Below are positions 26,035 to 34,328 of a DNA stretch of 55,206 nucleotides, in pieces. The position numbers and the translations under genes are program-made. Where the stretch lies: positions 1-55,206 of the forward strand of contig NZ_CBTK010000135.1 of assembly GCF_000531125.1 (NCBI RefSeq). The letters run 5' to 3'. The notes under the pieces are model-generated. The model was given only the letters and a program-made list of their open reading frames with translations. It was not told the origin of the DNA and searched no databases. Positions within the stretch are counted from its first letter, which is position 1; the number at the start of each line of letters is the position of its first letter. Source of the DNA: Candidatus Contendobacter odensis Run_B_J11 (GTDB taxonomy: Bacteria; Pseudomonadota; Gammaproteobacteria; Competibacterales; Competibacteraceae).

Positions 26035-26472
26035 TCAACTCGGCGTGTTGTGCGCCACCCAACGTGGGCCAGCGGCGGTTTCTTCACGCTTCCAGAACGG
26101 CGCTTTGGCCTTGAGTTCTTCCATGATCAAGCGGCAAGCCGCAAACGCTGCCGCTCGCTGCGCTGACCACACCGCCACCAGCACGATGGGATCGTTGGGC
26201 TGCAATGCGCCGACCCGGTGAATCACCAGCGCGTCCAGTAGCGGCCATTCCCGCGCTGCTGCTTCGACGATCCGCTGCAAGTGGCGCTCGGTCATGCCGG
26301 GATAGTGTTCCAGCGTCATCTCCTGCACCGTGGCGCCATCGTTGAAGTCGCGCATCGTGCCAATAAAGATCGCGGTGGCGCCGTATTGACCGTGCAACCC
26401 AGTCAGTGTGTTTTGATAACGCCCCAGTTCTACTAAGGGATCGAAAGGCGCGTCCCGCAGTTCGATCTTCAC
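26035..26472 (-). CDS. moaE: molybdopterin synthase catalytic subunit
   Basis: Transfers sulfur from thiocarboxylated MoaD to precursor Z to form the molybdopterin dithiolene. 145 residues; the family's conserved core is visible, including GAVVIFIGTMR-like IFIGTMRDFNDG, LTLEHYPGMTE-like MTLEHYPGM, HRVGALQPNDPIVLV and the Lys-rich LKAKAPFWKRE with the catalytic lysine. The start is GTG at 26472, three bases after the moaD stop. Last gene of a four-gene operon. Confidence 0.96.
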   Translation of the reverse strand: MKIELRDAPFDPLVELGRYQNTLTGLHGQYGATAIFIGTMRDFNDGATVQEMTLEHYPGMTERHLQRIVEAAAREWPLLDALVIHRVGALQPNDPIVLVAVWSAQRAAAFAACRLIMEELKAKAPFWKREETAAGPRWVAHNTPS

Positions 26473-26475
26473 GCC

Positions 26476-26709
26476 CTAACCCCCCGTCACCGGCGGAAAA
26501 AATGCCACTTCATCGCCATCCCGCACCCTTTGCGTGAGTTCGGCGTATTCCATGTTTACCGCCGTCAGCGTATTCGGCGGCAAGGGTCTATCCAGCCACA
26601 GCGCGGCCCACACCTCCGCAACGGTCAACTCGGTAGCAGCGTCCAGCCGATCTTCAGCGCGGCCCAAACGGTCGCGCAAGCTGGCGAAGTATTTGATATC
26701 AATGCTCAT
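26476..26709 (-). CDS. moaD: molybdopterin synthase sulfur carrier subunit
   Basis: A ubiquitin-fold sulfur carrier of 77 residues. It ends in the required Gly-Gly (PPVTGG), which is adenylated and thiocarboxylated by MoeB. The N-terminal strand IKYFASLRDRLGRAED is typical. Its ATG overlaps the stop of the HExxH gene by four bases, so it is translationally coupled to it. Confidence 0.95.
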   Translation of the reverse strand: MSIDIKYFASLRDRLGRAEDRLDAATELTVAEVWAALWLDRPLPPNTLTAVNMEYAELTQRVRDGDEVAFFPPVTGG

Positions 26710-27230
26710 CGGTTTTGCTTCCAGTCCCGCACTTGTCCAAGCGGTTGCTCATTCGAGCCGATCAAGCCGTGATCCAGCAGCCACTGCCGGGCGTCATCGG
26801 CATCCTGCTCGAACCAGGCACGGGCTGAACCCAGACGGAAGGTATAGCCCCAGGCATCCATATCGGCGCACATCCGCGCCTGACCGACACCGGGCAACGC
26901 ATCCGCCAGCAGGATTTGTAAATAGCAGACCCCATCTTCCTCGATGCACTCGCCACCCGCGTCGGTATGCAGTTGAGCGCGGCGTTCGGCGTCCATGCAA
27001 AGGTAATGACCCGCCTCATGCAACGCCGAATGCAGCGGTGTGTCATCCCGCACGAACAAATGATCACCGATCAATCCCGCCTCGCTTTCGCCCCAGTAGC
27101 TACCGGGAATCTCCGCATCGGGCAGTATCCAAATTACGGTGAGGCCATAACCGGCCAGCAGCACGCTCAGCGGCTCACACCCCAACTCAGCGCAGGTCAA
27201 TACTGATGAAGCAGCCAACCGTGCGCTCAT
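26706..27230 (-). CDS. uncharacterised HExxH-motif protein in the moaDE operon
   Basis: 174 residues. The motif SALHEAGHYLCMDAERR at about residues 68-84 contains HExxH, the zinc-metalloprotease signature; further acidic residues (a DAGGECIEEDGVC stretch) follow and could supply a third ligand. There is no signal peptide, so it is cytoplasmic. It overlaps both neighbours by four bases (ATGA), the GNAT gene upstream and moaD downstream. Protease activity is inference from the motif alone; I know no characterised member. Peptidases that open GG-tails of sulfur carriers are known (JAMM family), but this one is of a different type. Confidence 0.75.
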   Translation of the reverse strand: MSARLAASSVLTCAELGCEPLSVLLAGYGLTVIWILPDAEIPGSYWGESEAGLIGDHLFVRDDTPLHSALHEAGHYLCMDAERRAQLHTDAGGECIEEDGVCYLQILLADALPGVGQARMCADMDAWGYTFRLGSARAWFEQDADDARQWLLDHGLIGSNEQPLGQVRDWKQNR

Positions 27231-27736
27231 GCCTTGCCCTTATCCGTCGTCACTCGCCGCCCCATGATCAGCACGTCGTATTCCCGACCATCCATTTCCG
27301 CGACCGCTGGTAACAGGCCCCATTGGGTGAAACCGAATTCGGCCAGCAAGCGCACACTCGGTTCGTTATGCCTAAATACGAACGCTAACAGGGTTCGTAC
27401 TTCCCAATCGGGCGCACGGGCAAGCGCTTCGGCCAACAACATTCGGCCCACGCCCTGGCGCTGGCGGTCTGGTGCCACGTAGTAACCCAGTTCCACCGTG
27501 GCGTGATAGGCCGGACGTCCGTAAAACGACCGGACGCTCAACCAGCCAGCGATCCCGTGTTCATCCTCCGCTACCCACAACGGCCGCTGCTCTGGGCGGT
27601 GATCATGAAACCACGCCTCGCGCTGCTCGACCGTCACCGGTTCGGTATCAGCCGTTGCCAGCCGACCGGGAATACTGGCGTTGTAGATGTCCACGATGGC
27701 GGGCAGGTCTTGATAACGTGCGGAGCGAATATGCAT
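27227..27736 (-). CDS. GNAT family N-acetyltransferase, phosphinothricin acetyltransferase-like
   Basis: About 169 residues of the Pat/MddA group, which acetylates small amino acid analogues such as methionine sulfone or phosphinothricin. The acetyl-CoA site reads VAPDRQRQGVGRMLL; IVDIYNASI near the start and VFRHNEPSVRLLAEFGF near the end are typical of the group. The start at 27736 (MHIRSARYQD) fits family alignments better than the ATG six codons upstream. It heads the operon with the HExxH gene, moaD and moaE. Its true substrate is unknown. Confidence 0.9.
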   Translation of the reverse strand: MHIRSARYQDLPAIVDIYNASIPGRLATADTEPVTVEQREAWFHDHRPEQRPLWVAEDEHGIAGWLSVRSFYGRPAYHATVELGYYVAPDRQRQGVGRMLLAEALARAPDWEVRTLLAFVFRHNEPSVRLLAEFGFTQWGLLPAVAEMDGREYDVLIMGRRVTTDKGKA

Positions 27737-27896
27737 GAGTCTGAACTCAATCAAGGGGTTTAATAACTAAATAGCATAAATAAGCAAGATGCAAATACAG
27801 TATTTTCCAGATAGACTTACCATTTCCAAGTCACCGCCGCCGCTTCGGCGCACGGAATCCTGCCTGTTGCAACCGTCGTTGAGGATACGTCATCCC

Positions 27897-29057
27897 ATGA
27901 GCCGTACCTATCTGTTCACCTCTGAATCCGTCTCCGAAGGGCATCCCGATAAAATTGCCGACCAGATTTCCGATGCGGTGCTGGACGCCATCCTCGTTGA
28001 GGATTCCAAAGCGCGGGTCGCCTGCGAAACTCTGATCAAAACCGGCGTTGTGGTCCTGGCCGGTGAAATCACCACCACGGCATGGGTAGATTTCGATCAG
28101 ATCGTGCGGGATACCGTGATCGGCATCGGCTACGACAATTCCAACGTCGGTTTCGACGGTGCCACCTGCGCGGTGCTGTCCTGCATCGGCAAACAATCCT
28201 CCGATATTGCCCAAGGCGTCAATCGCGATAAGCCAGAGGAACAGGGCGCCGGCGATCAGGGCTTGATGTTCGGTTATGCCTGCAATGAAACCGAGGTGCT
28301 GATGCCGGCCCCCATCACCTATGCCCATCGGCTGGTGCAGCGGCAAGCGGATATACGCAAGAGCGGCATCCTGCCGTGGCTGCGACCCGACGCCAAGAGT
28401 CAGGTCACTTTCCGCTACGAAAATAACCAGGTGGTCGGCGTCGAGGCGGTGGTGTTGTCTACCCAGCACGATCCTGACATTAACTACAAACTGCTGTGCG
28501 AAGCGGTGATGGAGAACATCATCCTGCCGGTGCTACCCGCCGAGTGGCTGGACAAACACACCAAATATCACATTAACCCAACCGGCAGTTTCGTCATCGG
28601 CGGGCCAGTGGGCGATTGCGGTCTGACCGGGCGCAAGATCATCGTGGATACCTACGGCGGCGCAGCGCATCACGGCGGCGGCGCCTTCTCCGGCAAAGAC
28701 CCGTCCAAGGTGGATCGTTCCGCCGCCTACGCCGGCCGCTACGTCGCCAAGAACATTGTTGCCGCCGGCTTGGCGGAACGCTGCGAAATCCAGGTGTCTT
28801 ATGCGATTGGCGTCGCCGAACCGACCTCGATCAGCATCAACACCTTTGGCACCGGCAAAATTGACGAAGATCGGTTGGTGGAGATCGTGCGCGGTCACTT
28901 CGATCTGCGGCCGTACAACCTGGTTAAAATGCTGGATCTGATTCGTCCGATCTACCGCAAGACTGCCGCCTACGGCCACTTCGGTCGCGAAGAACCGGAA
29001 TTTACCTGGGAACGCACCGACAAGGCCGATGCGCTGCGGGATGCCGCCGGGCTGTAA
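27897..29057 (+). CDS. metK: S-adenosylmethionine synthase
   Basis: Makes S-adenosylmethionine from methionine and ATP. Seen: [16 protein letters not shown] near the N-terminus, [12 protein letters not shown], and the P-loop-like [18 protein letters not shown]. 386 residues from the ATG at 27897; the frame upstream (from 27789) has no similarity to the family. The 160-base leader shows no recognisable SAM riboswitch. It is followed 120 bases later by ahcY, with an SAH riboswitch between them. Confidence 0.98.
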   Translation: MSRTYLFTSESVSEGHPDKIADQISDAVLDAILVEDSKARVACETLIKTGVVVLAGEITTTAWVDFDQIVRDTVIGIGYDNSNVGFDGATCAVLSCIGKQSSDIAQGVNRDKPEEQGAGDQGLMFGYACNETEVLMPAPITYAHRLVQRQADIRKSGILPWLRPDAKSQVTFRYENNQVVGVEAVVLSTQHDPDINYKLLCEAVMENIILPVLPAEWLDKHTKYHINPTGSFVIGGPVGDCGLTGRKIIVDTYGGAAHHGGGAFSGKDPSKVDRSAAYAGRYVAKNIVAAGLAERCEIQVSYAIGVAEPTSISINTFGTGKIDEDRLVEIVRGHFDLRPYNLVKMLDLIRPIYRKTAAYGHFGREEPEFTWERTDKADALRDAAGL

Positions 29058-29083
29058 GAGAATTTACCAATTTTTGCCCCCAT

Positions 29084-29156
29084 GCTGAGGGGCGCTGCAA
29101 CGGTATTCACCGTCAGGCTCGGCATGGCACGGCTTTCACAAGCCAACGGCGCCCGT
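29084..29156 (+). promoter_or_regulatory. S-adenosylhomocysteine (SAH) riboswitch
   Basis: Located 22 bases before the ahcY start. The conserved core GAGGGGCGCTGCAACGG is at 29087-29103, CAGGCTCGGC follows at 29114-29123 and CAACGGCGCCC closes at 29144-29154. GGGCGC pairs with GCGCCC (closing helix), CGG-TATTCA-CCG forms a small hairpin, GCTGAG can pair with CTCGGC, and GGCTT-TCAC-AAGCC forms another hairpin. This is the layout of the SAH riboswitch class found upstream of ahcY, an ON switch that raises expression when SAH accumulates. Confidence 0.88.
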
Positions 29157-29177
29157 TCAACCGTATCGGAGTACGTT

Positions 29178-30596
<1,419 letters not shown>

Positions 30597-30610
30597 GGTA
30601 AACTTCATTG

Positions 30611-30640
30611 TAGCCTCCTTGTTTTTTGGAGAGGAGGCTA
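30611..30640. terminator. hairpin between convergent ahcY and the 175-residue gene
   Basis: TAGCCTCCT (30611-30619) pairs with AGGAGGCTA (30632-30640) around a 12-base loop. It sits just past the ahcY stop and ahead of the convergent gene's stop. It lacks a following T run on either strand, so it is a weak or Rho-assisted terminator at best. Confidence 0.5.
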
Positions 30641-30678
30641 TAACGTCGGTTTCAGTAGTGATGCGGAAGATAAAAATC

Positions 30679-31206
30679 TCAATCCAGAATGGCTTGAACC
30701 TTCTGCAAGTAATAACCAGCGACAGGCTTAGCCAGTTTGCTCTCGCGCATGGCTAGATTCCATCTTGCAATACAGTTAATGATCGAGTTGAAATCATTTG
30801 ATGCTTCGACTCGCCGCCGGATATCCGCGCCTAGCAAACCTAAATATTCATCTATCGTGTCCAGGATGATTTTTTTGACCAGCGCAATGTCTTCGGGCGG
30901 GTACTCCGTTCGCTTCGGTCTTGGCATAAATGGGGAGGGTGATGCAGATTCAGCCACGACGGGAGCGGGCGCTTTCGAAGCCTGGGTAGTCTGTGCATCG
31001 CGTGGCGCGATAAAGCCGCCGTCGAGCAGCAACTTCAACAACGGTTGGATTTCCTTGCCAACACCCGCCGCCACCGACAGATCGACCTCCGTTTTCTGGG
31101 CATCAACCAGGATCAGAACCCTGCGCCCCTTTGCGGACAGACCGTATACGCGACCTTCAATCTCTTTCCGACCCTTGTCGGTTTTTTCATAGATGGGTAT
31201 GAGCAT
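30679..31206 (-). CDS. hypothetical protein with a winged-helix-like N-terminus
   Basis: 175 residues. The first 65 (YEKTDKGRKEIEGRVYGLSA, then RRVLILVDAQKTEVDL) resemble a small family of proteobacterial proteins in which such a segment is predicted to fold like a winged helix. A Pro/Ala/Ser linker follows, then an acidic helical C-terminal domain. There is no membrane segment. It stands alone on the minus strand between ahcY and the protease-like gene, with a divergent spacer of about 160 bases upstream. A regulatory role is plausible but unproven. Confidence 0.65.
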   Translation of the reverse strand: MLIPIYEKTDKGRKEIEGRVYGLSAKGRRVLILVDAQKTEVDLSVAAGVGKEIQPLLKLLLDGGFIAPRDAQTTQASKAPAPVVAESASPSPFMPRPKRTEYPPEDIALVKKIILDTIDEYLGLLGADIRRRVEASNDFNSIINCIARWNLAMRESKLAKPVAGYYLQKVQAILD

Positions 31207-31367
31207 TTTGCATCAAGGCATTGAATAAAATTTCATACTACACTGAGCTGATTACATCAGCATGACACCTTAATTGCTCAACAGAGTCAGGCGATCCACA
31301 TATTGCCATCTTATAGAAAATACCGGATATTCAAGCTGGTGAATATTTCAATCGTAATGAGGGTGCC

Positions 31368-31787
31368 ATGGGTTTGATTTATGCTGATCTTGAATTATTC
31401 AACAGCGATGATCTTGCTCTGCAACGGCGGGGCTATCTGCAATCCGATCAGGTTCGACATATTACGATCAAAGCCTTGGTCGATAGCGGTGCTTACATGC
31501 TGGCGATCAACGAAGATATTGCAACTCAACTGGATCTACCCAAACTAGACGAGCAATTGGCGGAGATGGCTGATGGCAGACGGATCAAACTGGACATTGT
31601 AGGCCCCGTGGATGTCCGCTTCGCCAACCGCGCCACGACGGTGCGAGCGATGGTGTTACCGGGTAATACCGAACCACTGCTGGGGGTTATTCCTCTGGAA
31701 GACATGGATGTGGTCATCAATCCTCGTCAACAGACCTTGGTCGTCAATCCACAGACGCCCTACATCCCCAAAAAGCCGCTTAAATAA
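31368..31787 (+). CDS. retropepsin-like aspartic protease family protein
   Basis: 139 residues of the clan AA aspartic protease fold. The catalytic motif is LVDSGA (Asp-Ser-Gly), followed by IATQLDLP and by the second conserved strand LLGVIPLEDMDVVI. Bacterial proteins of this kind probably work as dimers; targets are unknown. The stop overlaps the metF start by one base (TAATG), so it is coupled to metF although the two have no known functional link. It is likely an acquired gene placed inside the metK-ahcY-metF group. Confidence 0.85.
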   Translation: MGLIYADLELFNSDDLALQRRGYLQSDQVRHITIKALVDSGAYMLAINEDIATQLDLPKLDEQLAEMADGRRIKLDIVGPVDVRFANRATTVRAMVLPGNTEPLLGVIPLEDMDVVINPRQQTLVVNPQTPYIPKKPLK

Positions 31788-32641
31788 TGCCTCAGTCAAA
31801 CTGGCCCCAAACCTTCAGTTGCGAATTCTTCCCTCCCAACACCGATGAAGGGATGCGCAAGCTGTTCGCCGCCCGCGAAGAACTGATGCGAATGCAGCCC
31901 GCGTTCTTCTCGGTCACTTACGGCGCGGGTGGTTCCACCCGGGAACGCACCTTTGAAGCGATCCAGGCGATCCAGACGCATAGCGGGGTGGATGCCGCCC
32001 CGCATCTGACCTGCGTCGCGTCCACCCGCAGCGGAATTCGGGAGATTCTGGATCACTACCGCGCTCAGGGTATCCACCGCATCGTCGCCTTGCGCGGCGA
32101 TTTGCCATCCGGGATGCGCGAATTCGGTGAATTCCGTTACGCCAATGAACTGGTGGAGTTCATCCGCGCCGAGACCGGCGACTACTTTCACATTGAAGTA
32201 GCCGCCTATCCCGAATTTCACCCCCAGGCCCTGAGTCCCGAACGCGACCTGCTCAACTTCCAGCGCAAGGTCGAGGCCGGTGCCAACAGCGCTATCACCC
32301 AGTATTTCTACAACCCGGAATCGTATTTTCGCCTTGTGGATGATTGCCAGCGCCTGGGGCTGGATTTGCCCATCGTGCCCGGCATTATGCCGATCACGAA
32401 TTACACCCAACTGGCGCGGTTCTCGGACGCCTGCGGGGCGGAAATTCCACGCTGGATTCGCAGGCGGCTGGAAGGTTTTGGCGAAGATCGCGATGCCATT
32501 CGCGCCTTTGGGCTGGATGTCGTGACCGATCTTTGCCAGCGCCTGCTGGCGGGAGGTGCGCCAGGGCTGCATTTCTACACCATGAATCAGGCCGGAACGA
32601 CGCTGGCTATCGGCGAACGACTGGGCTTGACCACTGATTAG
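31787..32641 (+). CDS. metF: methylenetetrahydrofolate reductase
   Basis: Reduces 5,10-methylene-THF to 5-methyl-THF for methionine synthesis, with FAD. 284 residues, with the barrel landmarks CEFFPPNTDEG near the start, FFSVTYGAGGSTRERT, HLTCVASTR, IVALRGDLP and GITQYFYN-like AITQYFYNPE. It completes the one-carbon/methyl cycle with metK and ahcY. The start codon overlaps the preceding stop. Confidence 0.97.
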   Translation: MPQSNWPQTFSCEFFPPNTDEGMRKLFAAREELMRMQPAFFSVTYGAGGSTRERTFEAIQAIQTHSGVDAAPHLTCVASTRSGIREILDHYRAQGIHRIVALRGDLPSGMREFGEFRYANELVEFIRAETGDYFHIEVAAYPEFHPQALSPERDLLNFQRKVEAGANSAITQYFYNPESYFRLVDDCQRLGLDLPIVPGIMPITNYTQLARFSDACGAEIPRWIRRRLEGFGEDRDAIRAFGLDVVTDLCQRLLAGGAPGLHFYTMNQAGTTLAIGERLGLTTD

Positions 32642-32660
32642 CGGTATTCCCACCAAAAAG

Positions 32661-32697
32661 ATAACGCCCTTCCCCCATTCAAGGGAAAGGGCGTTAC
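32661..32697 (-). terminator. intrinsic terminator of the lipoprotein gene pair
   Basis: TAACGCCCTT and AAGGGCGTTA form the outer stem, continued by CCC/GGG, around a short loop. On the minus strand the hairpin is followed by CTTTTT, so it terminates transcription coming from the two lipoprotein genes; it also sits just past the metF stop and may serve both directions. Confidence 0.75.
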
Positions 32698-32719
32698 ATG
32701 GAGAGGTTAAGGCAGGCGG

Positions 32720-33280
32720 TTATTGCGCAGCTACCAAGGCTTTGGCATCTGGTCCAAGCGGGATCACATAATCATAGGACGCCAATATCAGATTATCGGT
32801 CGCACGAATCAGCCGGGCGGTAACGTAAACCGATTGCCGCGCAACCGCATAGGTTCCAGCAATCACCGCTGCCGCATTATGCGACTGACTGATTTCCTTG
32901 ACCGAGCGCGACAAGGTCAATTCGCCAGTGCCTTCAGCAACAAAAATGTTATTGCGCATCTTGATCTCGATCACCGTGAAGCTCTGCTGCGCAAACCGGG
33001 AACCAATCTGCTCGCCGATGACGCGCCCCAGCCCGGATGATGCTTCGAGATTGTTGATATCTACAAAAGTGGCTGCCAGCAGGGGATCGCGCCGTTCCTT
33101 GAGCCAAGGCGCCCGCGCCAGCAACGCATCAGCCGCCGCGTAGTTCTTGTCAACCAGGTTCGCATCCTGAATGACCTGGCGAACTGGCACATCGTCTGCC
33201 GAGGAAGCGCACCCCAAGATGCCCAAGTTCAGCGTTATCAACAGAACTGTTGCTCCGCGTACCATCACATTCCCATTCAT
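32720..33280 (-). CDS. FlgO family lipoprotein
   Basis: 186 residues with a lipoprotein signal peptide; the lipobox is LGILGC with the modified Cys at about residue 24. The mature part resembles FlgO-domain proteins (ASSGLGRVIGEQIGSRFAQQ; later AVIAGTYAVARQSVYVTARL), named after an outer-membrane lipoprotein of Vibrio flagella. No flagellar gene is nearby, and such domains also occur in non-flagellar lipoproteins. Its start overlaps the stop of the gene before it by four bases. Confidence 0.8.
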   Translation of the reverse strand: MNGNVMVRGATVLLITLNLGILGCASSADDVPVRQVIQDANLVDKNYAAADALLARAPWLKERRDPLLAATFVDINNLEASSGLGRVIGEQIGSRFAQQSFTVIEIKMRNNIFVAEGTGELTLSRSVKEISQSHNAAAVIAGTYAVARQSVYVTARLIRATDNLILASYDYVIPLGPDAKALVAAQ

Positions 33281-33963
33281 GGCCCAACGACCTCCACGAT
33301 GCGGGTGGTAACCGGCGGCGGCGACACAGGCCCCTTGGCGATGTACTGGTCAACGTTGTTATCGCTGACATAGTAAATATCACGCAAACGCGCCGCATAG
33401 CGATCACCACTCATGACTGAGGTCGTCACGATCACTTCGGTATTCGGATTGTCGGTGATAAAACCAGTCGCTACATCCAGGGCAACGGCTCCTACTCCAA
33501 CTGCCGCCGCTGCCGTATGATGGCTCGCCACATCGCGTATCACCAGCACGGTGCCGGTTAATGCGGTGAACAACCCTGGAGTCGGTCGGATAAACCCGCG
33601 ATCCTTGTGGGATACCACTTGAATATTGTAAGTCACCGGCAAACCCACTGCCGGATTCTCACTCATGCTAAACCCACGATCCAGCAGATGCGTGATCAGC
33701 AAGTTGTGAAAGGCTTCCCCAAAGTCACTATCGTACCTCGGCTGCTTAACGTACAGGGTGGTAGAACGTCCCTGCTGCTCGCCAGAGCCGATCAGCGTAC
33801 CTTGCAACCTAGTCGCCACATCCGCTGCAAGAATGTCCCAGTGCTGGGCAGCCTGCATCTTTTTTTGGAAAGTGACTGGATAAGTTGTTGCAACGGGCAC
33901 TTGGGACATACAAGCCCCCAGCCCAAGACAGAGCATTACAAGAGGGGCATGCAAGAGCTTCAT
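33277..33963 (-). CDS. putative outer-membrane lipoprotein
   Basis: 228 residues with a signal peptide ending in the lipobox LGLGAC (Cys at about residue 18). The mature part begins with a polar stretch, then a domain with GFSMSENPAVGLPVTYNIQV and a small hydrophobic, Ala/Gly-rich segment (TAAAAVGVGAVALDVATGF) in its second half. I do not recognise a named family. It is coupled to the FlgO-like gene by a four-base overlap, so the two lipoproteins probably act together at the cell envelope. Confidence 0.75.
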   Translation of the reverse strand: MKLLHAPLVMLCLGLGACMSQVPVATTYPVTFQKKMQAAQHWDILAADVATRLQGTLIGSGEQQGRSTTLYVKQPRYDSDFGEAFHNLLITHLLDRGFSMSENPAVGLPVTYNIQVVSHKDRGFIRPTPGLFTALTGTVLVIRDVASHHTAAAAVGVGAVALDVATGFITDNPNTEVIVTTSVMSGDRYAARLRDIYYVSDNNVDQYIAKGPVSPPPVTTRIVEVVGP

Positions 33964-34142
33964 TCAGATTCTCCCTCGGTTTTTGTGTCGGTTATTGACG
34001 ATACCCAACAAAGTTTAGCCGGTTATACCACCGCCGCCACCCCTTGACAACAAGGTTTACCCCCTACAGCGCATATGACTGTGATCACTCTTCTTGATAA
34101 AGCCGATTGTTAACGGAAACAACGTGTTAATCTCACGCTTCA

Positions 34143-34189
34143 ACACATTATATTGTGTTTATTTTTTTTATATCCACATCATATAGGAA
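34143..34189 (+). promoter_or_regulatory. pair of NrdR boxes upstream of nrdJa
   Basis: ACACATTATATTGTGT (34143-34158) matches the NrdR consensus acaCwAtATaTwGtgt at 15 of 16 positions. A weaker second box, CCACATCATATAGGAA (34174-34189), lies exactly 31 bases on, the helical spacing typical for paired NrdR sites. NrdR represses ribonucleotide reductase genes in response to ATP/dATP levels. The rest of the spacer 33964-34328 holds no gene I can support; a TTGAT half-site at 34094-34098 could be part of an Fnr-like site, but that is weak. Confidence 0.8.
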
Positions 34190-34328
34190 TTGCGTCTGAA
34201 ATTTTCTCCTCTAGAATTGGGTGATTGGCGCTACCAAGTAGAGCTTGCACGATATCCACGACATTGGAACCATGGCCCTTGCCGCTCATCCTCCATGCTC
34301 CCCCCTGTTTCCTTGAGAACACCGGCTT

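Noticed and set aside
27737-27896. Possible SAM riboswitch in the metK leader
   Set aside because: I could not find the conserved cores of the SAM-I, SAM-II or SAM-IV classes in these 160 bases.
29082-29177. N-terminal extension of AhcY starting at 29082
   Set aside because: The region folds as the SAH riboswitch, and the peptide it would encode is not part of the enzyme family.
30597-30678. Small plus-strand frame reading through the ahcY 3' end
   Set aside because: It lies over a hairpin and the end of the convergent gene and has no ribosome binding site.
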